Shown here: positions 1 to 10,629 of the stretch, piece by piece | Position numbering within the stretch: position 1 is the first letter of the stretch | Layout of the letters: each line of letters starts with the position of its first letter | DNA from: Leifsonia sp. AG29 | GTDB taxonomy: Bacteria; Actinomycetota; Actinomycetes; Actinomycetales; Microbacteriaceae | DNA length: 64,000 nucleotides | NCBI RefSeq assembly: GCF_009765225.1 | Contig: NZ_VMSF01000001.1 | Span: 2,480,001-2,544,000 of the forward strand | Direction: 5' to 3' | Notes under the pieces: model-generated | Told to the model about the DNA's origin: nothing | Seen by the model: the letters and a program-made list of their open reading frames with translations, nothing else | The model's database searches: none | Program-made: the position numbers and the translations under genes

Positions 1-301
1 GCCCGCGCTCGATGAGCGCCTCCCGGACCAGCCGGAAGTCGAGCTGCTCGAGGTAGCGGATGCCGCCGTGGACGAGCTTGGAGGAACGGCTCGAGGTGCC
101 CGACGCGAAGTCGCGGGCCTCCACGAGACCGGTCTTCAGGCCCCGGGTCACGGCATCGACCGCGCTCCCCGTCCCGACGATCCCTCCTCCGACCACGAGG
201 ATGTCGAGCTCCGTCTCCTTGAGCGCCGCGATCGCGGCTGCCCGCTCGGCCGGGCCGAGCCGTGACGAGTACGCCACGGCGGGGTTCGACGATTGTGCCA
301 T
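1..301 (-). CDS. glpD: Glycerol-3-phosphate dehydrogenase, N-terminal part (runs off the window)
   Basis: The first 100 residues are visible. They contain an FAD-binding Rossmann start (ILVVGGGIVGTGSAVDAV, about residues 35-52) and the GlpD hallmark SRSSKLVHGGIRYLEQLDF (about residues 75-93), which places it in the FAD-dependent glycerol-3-phosphate dehydrogenase family rather than in general FAD oxidoreductases. The enzyme oxidises glycerol 3-phosphate to dihydroxyacetone phosphate at the membrane and feeds electrons to quinone. The ATG at 301 is preceded by a good GGAGG. It lies 35 bp downstream of guaB3 on the same strand, with a small hairpin between them. The C-terminal part is outside the window. 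Confidence 0.9.
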   Translation of the reverse strand, partial: MAQSSNPAVAYSSRLGPAERAAAIAALKETELDILVVGGGIVGTGSAVDAVTRGLKTGLVEARDFASGTSSRSSKLVHGGIRYLEQLDFRLVREALIERG

Positions 302-316
302 CGTTGCCTCCCTCCT

Positions 317-332
317 CGGCCGGTTCCGGCCG
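317..332. terminator. Short hairpin between guaB3 and glpD
   Basis: CGGCCGG and CCGGCCG are separated by two bases (7-bp arms). It has no T-run, so it may be only a weak terminator or a processing hairpin between two co-directional genes. Confidence 0.35.
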
Positions 333-336
333 AAAG

Positions 337-1461
337 CTAGTGCCCCAGGTACGGCGCGACGACGACTTCGACGCGCTGGAACTCCTTCAGGTCCGAGTAT
401 CCCGTGGTGGCCATCGAGCGGCGAAGTGCTCCCACCAGATTCGCAGAGCCCTCGGCGACCGGAGCCGGGCCGTACAGGATCTCCTCGAGCGGCGCGACCT
501 GCCCCACCTGGACCCGGTTTCCGCGCGGGAGCTGGGGGTGGTGCGCCTCCGCACCCCAGTGCCAGCCGCCGCCCGGCGCGTCGGTCGCGCGGGCGAGCGT
601 CGTACCCAGCATGACGGCGTCCGCGCCGCACGCGATCGCCTTGACGATGTCGCCCGAGCTGCCGAGACCGCCGTCGGCGATGACGTGGACGTACCGGCCG
701 CCCGACTCGTCCATGTAGTCGCGCCGCGCCCCGGCGACATCGGCGACGGCCGTCGCCATCGGGGCGTGGATGCCCAGCGTGGAGCGCGTGGTGGAGGCGG
801 CGCCCCCGCCGAACCCGACGAGCACGCCGGCCGCGCCCGTGCGCATGAGGTGCAGGGCCGCGGTGTAGGTGGCCGCGCCTCCCACGATCACGGGCACGTC
901 GAGCTCGTAGATGAACTTTTTGAGGTTGAGCGGCTCGACATTCTTCGAGACGTGCTCGGCCGACACTGTGGTGCCGCGGATGACGAACAGGTCGACGCCG
1001 GCGTCGACCACCGTCTCGTAGAGCTCCTGAGTGCGCTGAGGCGAGAGCGCGCCCGCGACGGTGACGCCCCCCTCCCGGATCTCGGCGAGGCGGCGCGTCA
1101 CCAGCTCGGGCTTGATCGGCTCCGAGTAGATCTGCTGCATGCGGGCGGTCGCGCGCTCGGCGGGCAGCGACCGGATCTCGGCGAGGAGCGGCTCCGGATC
1201 CTCGTAGCGGGTCCACAGGCCCTCCAGGTCGAGCACGCCGAGGCCGCCGAGCTGCCCGATCATGATGGCGGTCGTCGGCGAGACCACGGAGTCCATCGGG
1301 GCCGCGATGAAGGGGATGGAGAACTGGTAGGCGTCGATCGCCCAGGACACGGAGACGTCCTCGGGGTCGCGCGTGCGGCGGCTCGGCACCACGGCGACGT
1401 CGTCGAAGGCGTACACACGGCGGGCGCGCTTGGCGCGTCCGATCTCGATCTCCATACTCAC
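337..1461 (-). CDS. guaB3: GuaB3 family IMP dehydrogenase-related protein
   Basis: This 374-residue TIM-barrel protein is homologous to IMP dehydrogenase but lacks the CBS pair, so it is about 125 residues shorter than the GuaB encoded nearby. The N-terminus (RVYAFDDVAVVPSRRTRDPE) and the phosphate-binding IADGGLGSSGDI segment are typical of the actinobacterial GuaB3 branch. In the loop where GuaB has GPGSICTTR this protein reads GGGAASTTR (about residues 214-222), so the catalytic Cys position is Ser. Classical IMP dehydrogenase chemistry is therefore doubtful, and the real role of actinobacterial GuaB3 is not settled as far as I know. The start chosen is GTG 1461, which sits 6 nt after a TAGACT box and suggests a leaderless mRNA. 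An in-frame ATG at 1455 is the alternative. Confidence 0.88.
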   Translation of the reverse strand: MSMEIEIGRAKRARRVYAFDDVAVVPSRRTRDPEDVSVSWAIDAYQFSIPFIAAPMDSVVSPTTAIMIGQLGGLGVLDLEGLWTRYEDPEPLLAEIRSLPAERATARMQQIYSEPIKPELVTRRLAEIREGGVTVAGALSPQRTQELYETVVDAGVDLFVIRGTTVSAEHVSKNVEPLNLKKFIYELDVPVIVGGAATYTAALHLMRTGAAGVLVGFGGGAASTTRSTLGIHAPMATAVADVAGARRDYMDESGGRYVHVIADGGLGSSGDIVKAIACGADAVMLGTTLARATDAPGGGWHWGAEAHHPQLPRGNRVQVGQVAPLEEILYGPAPVAEGSANLVGALRRSMATTGYSDLKEFQRVEVVVAPYLGH

Positions 1462-1467
1462 CCGTTC

Positions 1468-1497
1468 AGTCTATGGCGGGACCCGATCTGTCAGAGT
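1468..1497. promoter_or_regulatory. Divergent leaderless promoters of guaB3 and the aminotransferase
   Basis: On the minus strand TAGACT (1468-1473) is followed by six bases and then GTG of guaB3. On the plus strand CAGAGT (1492-1497) is followed by six bases and then GTG of the aminotransferase. Neither start has a Shine-Dalgarno sequence, so both mRNAs are inferred to be leaderless. The plus-strand -10 is the weaker of the two. Confidence 0.6.
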
Positions 1498-1503
1498 AGA
1501 CCC

Positions 1504-2652
1504 GTGACCGTCGAAGCAGACCCACTGAGCAGACTCCGCCAGCGGACCAGCGAGAAGTGGCGCGAGTATCCGGACGACGTGCTCCCCCTCTTCGTCGCCG
1601 AGATGGACTACCCGCTCGCCCCTCCCATCGCCTCCGCCCTCCACGCTGCGATCGACCGCAGCGACACCGGGTACATCGGCCCGGACCGCGCGACCCAGGA
1701 GGCGTTCGCCGCTTTCGCGTCGCGGCGGTGGAGCTGGGAGGTCGATCCGGCGCGCGCCCGGACGACCACCGATGTGGGCGTCGTGCTCGTCGAGTCCCTC
1801 CGGATGCTGATCGAACCGGGCGACCGGGTCATCGTGACGCCGCCCGTCTACCCGCCGTTCTACGACTTCATCCCCGAGGCCGGCGGCGTGGTCGAGGAGG
1901 TGCCGCTGCTGCAGGGCGGCGAGGACGGCGCCGGGTGGGCGCTCGACGTCGCCGGGCTGGAGCGGGCGTTCGCCGGTGGGGCCCGCGTGCTCCTCCTGTG
2001 CAACCCGCACAACCCGCTCGGCCTGGTGCACCCGCGCGCCGAGCTGGAGGCGGTGGCCGCGCTGGCGGCCCACCACGGCGCCTGGGTCGTGAGCGACGAG
2101 GTGCATGCCCCGCTCACCCACTCCGACGCCGCCTTCACGCCCTTCCTCTCCGTCTCGGAGGAGGCGCGTCAGGTGGGCGTCGCCGCGCACGCGGCCAGCA
2201 AGGCCTGGAACCTCGCCGGTCTGAAGTGCGCCCTGTTCGTCGCCGGCTCGGAGGAGATGGCCGCCCGCGTCAGGGCGCTTCCGATCGAGGTGGAGGTGCG
2301 GACCAGTCACCTCGGCCGCATCGCCACCACGGCGGCTTACAGCCACGGCGAAGAGTGGCTCGACGGAGCCCTCCGTGCGATCGAGACGAACCGGCAGCTC
2401 CTCAGCGTCCTCCTCACCGACCGGCTCCCGCGGGTGCTCTACCGCGAACCGCACGCGAGCTACCTGGCCTGGCTCGACTTCCGTGAGCAGGGCTGGGGCG
2501 ACGACCCCGCTCGGCGCATCCTCGAGGAGGCGCGAGTCGCCCTGAACCCGGGCACCGACTTCGGCCGCGAGGGCGCCGGGTTCGTCCGGCTCAACTTCGC
2601 GTGCTCGCCCGAGGTCCTCACGGAGGCGATCGACCGGATCGCCGCACTCTGA
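1504..2652 (+). CDS. PLP-dependent aminotransferase of the PatB/MalY (cystathionine beta-lyase-like) type
   Basis: This 382-residue fold-type I PLP enzyme shows the MalY/PatB features MDYPLAPPI near the N-terminus, GDRVIVTPPVYPPFYDFI, LLCNPHNPLG and SDEVHAPLTH. The Schiff-base lysine lies in AASKAWNLAGLK (Lys at about 233), and the C-terminal motif FVRLNFACS is present. Family members perform C-S beta-elimination on cystathionine or cysteine conjugates, or aminotransfer, in the cytoplasm; substrate cannot be fixed from sequence. The start is GTG 1504, close to the divergent guaB3 promoter. Its reading frame stays open far upstream, but that extension is antisense to guaB3 and is not plausible as protein. 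It converges on guaB. Confidence 0.85.
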   Translation: MTVEADPLSRLRQRTSEKWREYPDDVLPLFVAEMDYPLAPPIASALHAAIDRSDTGYIGPDRATQEAFAAFASRRWSWEVDPARARTTTDVGVVLVESLRMLIEPGDRVIVTPPVYPPFYDFIPEAGGVVEEVPLLQGGEDGAGWALDVAGLERAFAGGARVLLLCNPHNPLGLVHPRAELEAVAALAAHHGAWVVSDEVHAPLTHSDAAFTPFLSVSEEARQVGVAAHAASKAWNLAGLKCALFVAGSEEMAARVRALPIEVEVRTSHLGRIATTAAYSHGEEWLDGALRAIETNRQLLSVLLTDRLPRVLYREPHASYLAWLDFREQGWGDDPARRILEEARVALNPGTDFGREGAGFVRLNFACSPEVLTEAIDRIAAL

Positions 2653-2839
2653 CCGCTGCGCCTCCTCACGAACGCAGGAGACCCTGCGCTCCGGGAGGCA
2701 TTCCGACCGCTCCGTGCCGCGAGCCTCCTCCCGAACCCGCGAAACCGCGGCCCCGGCCGTCGATCGTCCTCCGTTATCCGCAGCAGGAGGCGCGCAGCGG
2801 CGCCGGCCGGGCGAACGGAGGCGCACGGCAGAAACACGA

Positions 2840-2867
2840 AGGTCCGGCCTCAACCGAGACCGGACCT
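2840..2867. terminator. Hairpin between convergent aminotransferase and guaB
   Basis: AGGTCCGG and CCGGACCT form an 8-bp stem around a 12-nt loop, 15 bp past the guaB stop codon. The position suits a bidirectional terminator. There is no T-run. The rest of the 229-bp spacer (2653-2881) holds nothing I recognise. Confidence 0.5.
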
Positions 2868-2881
2868 CCTGCGCTGAAGGA

Positions 2882-5467
<2,586 letters not shown>

Positions 5468-5496
5468 CCTCCGACTCACGACACGCACCGGAGACG

Positions 5497-5537
5497 CCGG
5501 AGGCCCCGGACGCGACGAGCGCGCCCGGGGCCTCCGG
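5497..5537 (-). terminator. Terminator hairpin after groES
   Basis: Perfect 13-bp arms (CCGGAGGCCCCGG / CCGGGGCCTCCGG) flank a 15-nt loop, 14 bp past the groES stop. It ends groES without a groEL behind it. Confidence 0.7.
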
Positions 5538-5550
5538 GGAAGGGGGTGTG

Positions 5551-5847
5551 TCAGCGGACGACGACCGCGAGGACGTCGCGCGCCGAGAGGACGAGGAAGT
5601 CCTCGCCGCCGACCTTGACCTCGGTGCCGCCGTACTTCGAGTACAGCACCTTGTCGCCGACGGCGACGTCGAGCGGCACGCGGTTGCCGTTGTCGTCGAT
5701 GCGGCCGGGGCCGACCGCCACGACCTCGCCCTCCTGGGGCTTCTCCTTGGCGGTGTCGGGGATGACCAGACCGGAGGCAGTGGTCTGCTCAGCCTCGACC
5801 TGCTTGATGACGATGCGATCCTCGAGCGGCTTGATGGAGACCGACAC
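5551..5847 (-). CDS. groES: Co-chaperonin GroES
   Basis: This 98-residue protein caps the GroEL chaperonin ring in the cytoplasm. [15 protein letters not shown], the mobile loop [21 protein letters not shown] and [26 protein letters not shown] are canonical. GTG 5847 is the start because AAAGAGG lies at a proper distance and the length matches the family; an ATG 27 bp further upstream is in frame but would add residues foreign to GroES. Two CIRCE operators lie upstream, so HrcA repression is expected. groEL does not follow: the next gene is rarD, after a strong terminator. The groEL partner must be elsewhere in the genome. Confidence 0.97.
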   Translation of the reverse strand: MSVSIKPLEDRIVIKQVEAEQTTASGLVIPDTAKEKPQEGEVVAVGPGRIDDNGNRVPLDVAVGDKVLYSKYGGTEVKVGGEDFLVLSARDVLAVVVR

Positions 5848-5893
5848 GGTTGACCTCTTTCCTGTGACTAGCACTGGTGTGAACCAAGACTGA

Positions 5894-5920
5894 TTAGCAA
5901 ACTCGCACTGAGAGTGCTAA
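5894..5920. promoter_or_regulatory. CIRCE operator 1 (HrcA site) in the groES leader
   Basis: Read on the minus strand it is TTAGCACTC-N9-GTTTGCTAA, against the consensus TTAGCACTC-N9-GAGTGCTAA. One arm is perfect and the other has three differences. It begins 5 nt downstream of the predicted groES -10 (5925-5930) and so overlaps the likely transcription start. Confidence 0.9.
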
Positions 5921-5924
5921 CACG

Positions 5925-5954
5925 AGTCTAGGGGGTGGATTAGCAGTCTTGCAA
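5925..5954 (-). promoter_or_regulatory. groES promoter
   Basis: On the minus strand TTGCAA (5949-5954), an 18-bp spacer and TAGACT (5925-5930) form a sigma-A type promoter. The -35 lies inside CIRCE operator 2 and the start site inside CIRCE operator 1, so HrcA could block both ends of the promoter. Confidence 0.7.
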
Positions 5955-5966
5955 CGTGAGTGCCAA
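5940..5966. promoter_or_regulatory. CIRCE operator 2 (HrcA site) between groES and the divergent methyltransferase
   Basis: TTAGCAGTC-N9-GAGTGCCAA fits the CIRCE consensus with one mismatch per arm. The N9 centre contains the palindrome TTGCAA, which can serve as a -35 for groES and perhaps also for the plus-strand promoter. Confidence 0.85.
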
Positions 5967-5969
5967 GGG

Positions 5970-5975
5970 TAGCGT
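5970..5975 (+). promoter_or_regulatory. -10 box of the methyltransferase gene, leaderless type
   Basis: TAGCGT is followed by six bases and ATG 5982. The upstream TTGCAA (5949-5954, spacer 15) is a possible but short-spaced -35. CIRCE operator 2 ends 4 bp before this box. Confidence 0.5.
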
Positions 5976-5981
5976 GGAGGC

Positions 5982-7175
5982 ATGGAACGGTCCGAACTGG
6001 TCGAGCTGCTCAGCCCCGAGGGCCTGCGCCTCCTCGACTCGCTGCCTCCCTATCACAGCGAGCGCGACATCCTCCGGATCGTCTCGGATCTGCGGAAGGC
6101 CGGGCACTCCCCGGCCCTCGTCGCCGCCGTGCTCACGCAGTCGAAGCTGCGGCGGAAGGGCGCGGCGAAGTTCGGCGACTTCGCATCACGCATGCTGTTC
6201 ACGGAGGCTGGACTCGAGCAGGCAACGCGGCTCCCGGTGGCCGCGCGTCACGCCGGGCGCTTCCGTTCGGCGGGGCTCACCCGCGTCGCCGACCTAGGCT
6301 GCGGCATCGGCGGGGATGCCCTGGCGCTCGCGGCGCTCGAGCTGGAGGTGACCGCCGTCGAGGCGGACGAGGTGACGGCGGCCATCGCGGCGTTCAACCT
6401 CGCGCCGTTCCCGACGGCCACGGTGGAGCACATGCGGGCCGAGGAGGTCGACCTCCGGGCGATCGACGGCGTCTTCCTCGATCCCGCACGCCGCAGCGCG
6501 GGGCACACGAACACGGAGCGGCTCACCGATCCGGACGACTACACGCCGTCGCTCGGCTTCGCGTACGAGCTCGCGACGGGTCGTTCGGTCGGCCTGAAGC
6601 TCGGCCCCGGCTTCGACCGCGACCTCATCCCCTCGACCGCGGAGGCCCAGTGGGTGTCGGTGGACGGGCAGACGGTGGAGCTCGGCCTCTGGTTCGGGGC
6701 TCTGACGCGGCCGGGGATCCACCGCGCCGCACTCGTCGTCCGTGGCGACTCAGCGCACGAGCTGACGGCCGAGTCGGACAGCGAGGACGCCGAGATCGGA
6801 CCGCTCGGCGAGTACCTGTACGAGCCCGACGGCGCGGTCATCCGCGCGCGCCTGATCGGCGACCTCGCCCGGAGCATCGGCGGGTGGATGCTCTCCGACC
6901 GGATCGCCTACATCACCGCCGATCGGCCGGTCGAGACGCCGTTCGCCGCCGGGTTCCGCATCCTGGAGCCTCTCCCCTATGCCGAGAAGGACCTCAAGCG
7001 CGCCCTCCGTCAGCGCGGCATCGGCACGCTGGAGATCAAGAAGCGGGGTGTGGACGTCGACCCGGCGACGCTGCGCAAGCGCCTGGCGCTCGACGGAGAC
7101 CGCCCGGCGACCCTGATCCTGACCAGGGTCGCCGGGCGGCACACGGCGCTGCTCGCGGAGCGGATCGGCTCCTAG
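5982..7175 (+). CDS. Class I SAM-dependent methyltransferase with THUMP-like C-terminal domain
   Basis: The 397-residue protein has a helical N-terminal part (residues 1-95) and a Rossmann methyltransferase core with [18 protein letters not shown] (about 102-119) as the SAM-binding loop. The motif VFLDPARRS (about 164-172) stands where catalytic motif IV sits. The C-terminal region ending [19 protein letters not shown] resembles the THUMP-like domain seen in actinobacterial proteins of this family. The substrate is unknown; an RNA target is an inference from the THUMP-like part. The ATG is 6 nt after TAGCGT and 16 bp past a CIRCE site, so it may respond to heat shock through HrcA. Its stop codon overlaps the stop of the convergent gene by 4 bp. 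Confidence 0.8.
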   Translation: MERSELVELLSPEGLRLLDSLPPYHSERDILRIVSDLRKAGHSPALVAAVLTQSKLRRKGAAKFGDFASRMLFTEAGLEQATRLPVAARHAGRFRSAGLTRVADLGCGIGGDALALAALELEVTAVEADEVTAAIAAFNLAPFPTATVEHMRAEEVDLRAIDGVFLDPARRSAGHTNTERLTDPDDYTPSLGFAYELATGRSVGLKLGPGFDRDLIPSTAEAQWVSVDGQTVELGLWFGALTRPGIHRAALVVRGDSAHELTAESDSEDAEIGPLGEYLYEPDGAVIRARLIGDLARSIGGWMLSDRIAYITADRPVETPFAAGFRILEPLPYAEKDLKRALRQRGIGTLEIKKRGVDVDPATLRKRLALDGDRPATLILTRVAGRHTALLAERIGS

Positions 7176-7750
7176 CCTCCGTAGTTGTAGACGTTGTTCG
7201 AGATGTTCGCGAAGATGACCGCGAGCACGATCCAGGAGATGATCGCAAGCGCCACGCTGACGAACCCGAGGATGATGCCCGTCAGCCAGAAGCCGCGGGC
7301 CTGAGGCTCGCGGTTGCGGCCGATGAATCCGAGGATCACGCCGGCGACGCCGAACAGGAAGCCGATCCCCCAGACCAGGCTGAGGACGACGCCGATGATG
7401 CCGCCGACGAGGGAGAGGATGCTCAGGATGGGCGACTTCGCGGCGGGCTGGCCGTACGGCTGGGCGTAGCCCGGCGCCGGCTGGCCGTAGGCGGGCTGGC
7501 CGTACGCCTGCTGGCCATACCCGGGTGCGGGCTGCTGGCCGTACCCTGGGGCGGGCGGCTGGCCGTACCCGGGCGCGGGTGGCTGCTGGCCGTACGGCTG
7601 GCCCGGGGCGGGCTGCGGCGGGGCCGGCTGACCCGGCGCGGGCGGCTGCTCGTACGAGGGAGGCGGAGGGGGCACAGCCCCGGGCTCTCCGGGAGGAGGA
7701 ACAGCGCCCTCCCGGGGTTCGTTGTCCGCGGGGACGTTCGGATCGCTCAT
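7172..7750 (-). CDS. Proline/glycine/tyrosine-rich membrane protein with two-helix C-terminal domain (DUF4190-like)
   Basis: The 192-residue product starts with about 105 residues of low-complexity sequence built on [13 protein letters not shown] repeats, followed by two hydrophobic hairpins ([21 protein letters not shown] and the [20 protein letters not shown] region). This is a disordered cytoplasmic or surface tail plus a small membrane anchor, as in actinobacterial DUF4190-type proteins. No enzymatic motif is present and the function is unknown. ATG 7750 is chosen because GGAGAGGG precedes it; an in-frame start 24 bp upstream would bury that site. A TTGACA at 7841-7846 is a possible -35. 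Confidence 0.7.
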   Translation of the reverse strand: MSDPNVPADNEPREGAVPPPGEPGAVPPPPPSYEQPPAPGQPAPPQPAPGQPYGQQPPAPGYGQPPAPGYGQQPAPGYGQQAYGQPAYGQPAPGYAQPYGQPAAKSPILSILSLVGGIIGVVLSLVWGIGFLFGVAGVILGFIGRNREPQARGFWLTGIILGFVSVALAIISWIVLAVIFANISNNVYNYGG

Positions 7751-7870
7751 GGGGACCCTCTCCTTCTGGCGCAAGCTCGTTCGTCAGAGCTTCCTGAGAA
7801 AACGCTGTAACGCCTCCATGGTGACAGCGGCCCCGGAGAGTGTCAACGTCCCCGTCAAGGCCGTGCCCCC

Positions 7871-8941
7871 TCAGCCGGCGACCTGGATGTCCGTCACCGG
7901 GAGGGTCGAATCCGCGCCGAAGCCGAGCCCGCTCGGCGCGTGCCCGGCCATGATGAGCTGCGCCCCGAGCGCCGCGATCATCGCCCCGTTGTCGGTGCAG
8001 AGCGACAGGGCCGGGATGCGGAGCTCGACCCCCGCCTCGGCGGCGCGCTGGACAGCCAGCTGACGCACGCGTGCGTTGGCGACCACGCCGCCGCCGAGCA
8101 GCAGGCGGGGCACGTCGTGGTCGCGGCAGGCCGCGATCGCCTTGCTCAGGAGGACGTCGGCGACCGCCTCCCGGAAGGATGCGGCCACATCGGCCACCGG
8201 CACCTCCTCGCCCGCGTCCTGGCGCTGCTCCACCCAGCGCGCGACGGCGGTCTTGAGGCCCGAGAACGAGAAGTCGTAGCGGTGCCGCTCGAGATCCTTC
8301 GGCTTCGTCAGGCCGCGCGGGAACCGGATCGCGCGGGGGTCGCCGTCCGCCGCGACGCGGTCGATCTGCGGTCCGCCGGGATACGGCAGGCCGAGCACGC
8401 GGGCCACCTTGTCGAACGCCTCCCCGGCGGCGTCGTCGATCGTCTCGCCGAGCAGACGCACGTCGGAGACGAGGTCGTGCACGAGCAGGAGGGAGGTGTG
8501 GCCACCGGAGACGAGGAGGGCGATCGTCGGCAGCTCCACCGGGTGGCCCGGGCCTCCCGCCGCGTCGAGGAGATCGGCGCCGACATGGCCGACCAGGTGG
8601 TTCACGGCGTACAGCGGCTTGTCGAGCGACACCGCGAGCGCCTTCGCCGCCCCGACCCCCACCATCAGCGCGCCGGAGAGACCGGGGCCGCTGGTGACCG
8701 CGATCGCGTCGACGTCGGCCAGCTCGATGCCGGCATCGGCGACCGCGGTGCGGAGGGTGGGTGTGAGCGCCTCCAGGTGCGCTCGGGCGGCGACCTCCGG
8801 CACGACGCCCCCGTAGCGGGCATGCTCCTCCATCGACGACGCGATCGTGTTCGCGAGCAGTGTCGTCCCGCGCACGATCCCGACGCCGGTCTCGTCGCAG
8901 GAGGTCTCGATCCCGAGAACGAGCGGGGTGTCACGGTTCAT
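7871..8941 (-). CDS. tsaD: tRNA N6-threonylcarbamoyladenosine (t6A) transferase subunit TsaD
   Basis: This 356-residue ASKHA-fold protein transfers threonylcarbamoyl from TC-AMP to A37 of ANN-decoding tRNAs, together with TsaB and TsaE. It shows [15 protein letters not shown] at the N-terminus, [12 protein letters not shown], the metal-binding [10 protein letters not shown] (His pair at about 115-119) and [10 protein letters not shown]. The C-terminal [13 protein letters not shown] is also typical. It is the last gene of the glmS-to-tsaD run, 9 bp after rimI, so all three bacterial Tsa partners are co-transcribed here. Confidence 0.96.
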   Translation of the reverse strand: MNRDTPLVLGIETSCDETGVGIVRGTTLLANTIASSMEEHARYGGVVPEVAARAHLEALTPTLRTAVADAGIELADVDAIAVTSGPGLSGALMVGVGAAKALAVSLDKPLYAVNHLVGHVGADLLDAAGGPGHPVELPTIALLVSGGHTSLLLVHDLVSDVRLLGETIDDAAGEAFDKVARVLGLPYPGGPQIDRVAADGDPRAIRFPRGLTKPKDLERHRYDFSFSGLKTAVARWVEQRQDAGEEVPVADVAASFREAVADVLLSKAIAACRDHDVPRLLLGGGVVANARVRQLAVQRAAEAGVELRIPALSLCTDNGAMIAALGAQLIMAGHAPSGLGFGADSTLPVTDIQVAG

Positions 8942-8950
8942 GGTCGGTCC

Positions 8951-9451
8951 TCAGGCGATGGTGGTCTCGGGTTCGGGCACGTGCAGCCGCATGACGATGG
9001 CGTCGACCCCGTCCGGCTGGTAGTAGCGGGGACGCACCCCCACCCCCTCGAAGCCGAGCGAGCGGTACAGCTGCTGGGCGCCGGGGTTGTCGGCGCGCAC
9101 CTCCAGGAAGACATCGCGGGCCCCGCGCTTCCGGGCCTCCCCGATGAGGGCGAGCATCAGCTGCCGACCGAGTCCGCGCCGACGTGCGCTGGGCGCCACG
9201 GCGATGGTCTGGATGTCGCCCTCGCCCGAGCCGCGCGGCGCGAGGAGTCCGGCGTAGCCGTCGATCGCGTCGCCCCCGGCCGAATCGATCGCGACGAGGT
9301 AGTAACCGTTCGAGCCGGTGACCTCCGACATCATGGTCGCGTCGGACCAGGCGTCCGTGACGAACGTCGCGCGCTCGAGCTCCATGATGGCGGGAACATC
9401 ATCGGCGTTCGCGCGGCGCAGCTGCCACGCGCCCCCGGCTTGCCCGGTCAC
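8951..9451 (-). CDS. rimI: Ribosomal protein S18 alanine N-acetyltransferase RimI
   Basis: This 166-residue GNAT protein carries the acetyl-CoA pyrophosphate loop ARRRGLGRQLMLAL (about 90-103), the RimI-like N-terminus RRANADDVPAIMELERATF, and EVRADNPGAQQLYRSLGFE towards the C-terminus. RimI acetylates the N-terminal Ala of S18 in E. coli; a relaxed protein N-terminal acetyltransferase role is known for actinobacterial RimI. It overlaps the tsaB stop by 4 bp and lies between tsaB and tsaD, the usual actinobacterial order. Confidence 0.88.
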   Translation of the reverse strand: MTGQAGGAWQLRRANADDVPAIMELERATFVTDAWSDATMMSEVTGSNGYYLVAIDSAGGDAIDGYAGLLAPRGSGEGDIQTIAVAPSARRRGLGRQLMLALIGEARKRGARDVFLEVRADNPGAQQLYRSLGFEGVGVRPRYYQPDGVDAIVMRLHVPEPETTIA

Positions 9452-10068
9452 GCGCTCACCCGCTTCGGCCCTGCCGAGAGCGTGACGTCGGGAGAGCGCA
9501 GGTAGAGCGGTTCGTCCGGGTCGAACGGAATACCGTTCGCGTATCGCAGCTCGGCGATCATCCCGAGCCGGCCGGCCGGAACGATGCCCGCGTCGAGCCG
9601 CGGGAACTCCGGGTGCGGCAGCTCTGCCGGCTTCCCGAGGCCGGGGCCGGCGAGGCGGACCGGCAGCCCGAGCTCGTCCACGCCCGAATACGCCGTCCAG
9701 TACAGTTCGCGGCGGCGCGCGTCCGTCACCACGAGGAGAGGGCCGGACGCTCCAGAGAGGTAGCTGTCGTAGGCGACGGCGTCATGACTGACGACCGGAA
9801 CCAGCGGACGTTCGATTCCGATCGCGAACGCCTTCGCCGCCGCGATGCCGACGCGGAGACCCGTGAAGGGTCCGGGCCCCATCCCCGCGACGACGCCCGA
9901 GAGGGAGGCGCGTCCGGCGCCCGACGCCGCCAGCGCCTCCTCGATCATGCTGCCGATGACCTCGGCGTGCCGCATCGTATCGGTCTCGACGACCTCCGCG
10001 AGCACCCCGCCCTCCCGGTCGACGACGGCGACGCTCGTCCCGGCTGACGTGTCGATGGCGAGGAGCAT
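9448..10068 (-). CDS. tsaB: t6A biosynthesis protein TsaB
   Basis: The 206-residue product is a degenerate ASKHA protein that dimerises with TsaD in the t6A machinery. LLAIDTSAGTSVAVVDREG at the N-terminus and GMGPGPFTGLRVGIAAAKAFA (about 65-85) are diagnostic. It sits 9 bp after tsaE and overlaps rimI, so translation is probably coupled. Confidence 0.95.
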   Translation of the reverse strand: MLLAIDTSAGTSVAVVDREGGVLAEVVETDTMRHAEVIGSMIEEALAASGAGRASLSGVVAGMGPGPFTGLRVGIAAAKAFAIGIERPLVPVVSHDAVAYDSYLSGASGPLLVVTDARRRELYWTAYSGVDELGLPVRLAGPGLGKPAELPHPEFPRLDAGIVPAGRLGMIAELRYANGIPFDPDEPLYLRSPDVTLSAGPKRVSA

Positions 10069-10077
10069 GCCCCCAGC

Positions 10078-10629
10078 CTATTCGCCGGTCCAGCGCGGAC
10101 CGAAGCCGGTGACCCGGACCGTGCGGGGCTCGGGAGCGTCGACCGCCTCCTCGTCGACCGCCTCCTCGTCGACCGCCTCCCCGTCGACGGCCTCGGGCTC
10201 GTCGGCCCCGGGTGCGGCGCTCGCACCCGTCGGCCGGTCGATCTCGACCTCGAGCCACGACTCGGCGACACCGTCCAGCATCCCGGCGCCCCACTCGACC
10301 ACGACGACGGAGTGCTCGAAGTCGATGTCGAGATCATCGAGCTCGAGCGCGCTCGACAGCCTGTAGGCGTCGACGTGGACCAACGGCGCGCCCCCGACGA
10401 GGCTGGGATGGGTCCGCGCGAGCACGAACGTGGGGCTCGTGACCGGGCCGCGCACCCCCAGGCCCTCGCCGATCCCGCGGGTCAGGGTGGTCTTGCCCGC
10501 ACCGAGCGGGCCGGTGAGGACGACGAGGTCGCCGGGTCGCAGCTCGGCCGCGAGGGCGAGGCCGAACTCGTGCATGTCTTCCGGGGTCGAGACCACGCGC
10601 GTCAGCGGGACGCTGAAGACCTCGCTCAT
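10078..10629 (-). CDS. tsaE: t6A biosynthesis ATPase TsaE, with an acidic repeat insertion
   Basis: The 183-residue protein has the TsaE P-loop LTGPLGAGKTTLTRGIGEGL (about 38-57) and SPTFVLARTH and VHVDAYRL further on. It drives turnover of the TsaBD complex. The C-terminal third carries a tandem acidic repeat (about EAVDE x4, around residues 145-164) that ordinary TsaE proteins of about 150-160 residues lack. The repeat precedes the last segment TVRVTGFGPRW. The ATG overlaps the alr stop (ATGA), indicating coupling. Confidence 0.92.
   Translation of the reverse strand: MSEVFSVPLTRVVSTPEDMHEFGLALAAELRPGDLVVLTGPLGAGKTTLTRGIGEGLGVRGPVTSPTFVLARTHPSLVGGAPLVHVDAYRLSSALELDDLDIDFEHSVVVVEWGAGMLDGVAESWLEVEIDRPTGASAAPGADEPEAVDGEAVDEEAVDEEAVDAPEPRTVRVTGFGPRWTGE
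10138..10197. repeat. Four tandem 15-bp repeats inside tsaE
   Basis: The unit GTCGACCGCCTCCTC is repeated at 10138, 10153, 10168 and 10183; the first two copies are identical and the last two carry a few changes. The in-frame array encodes EAVDE-type pentapeptides and is a candidate for length variation between strains. Confidence 0.85.

Noticed and set aside
7800-7870. TTGACA-type -35 (7841-7846) as a firm promoter for the proline-rich membrane protein
   Set aside because: The matching -10 would be CACCAT, which is too weak to list as a feature.
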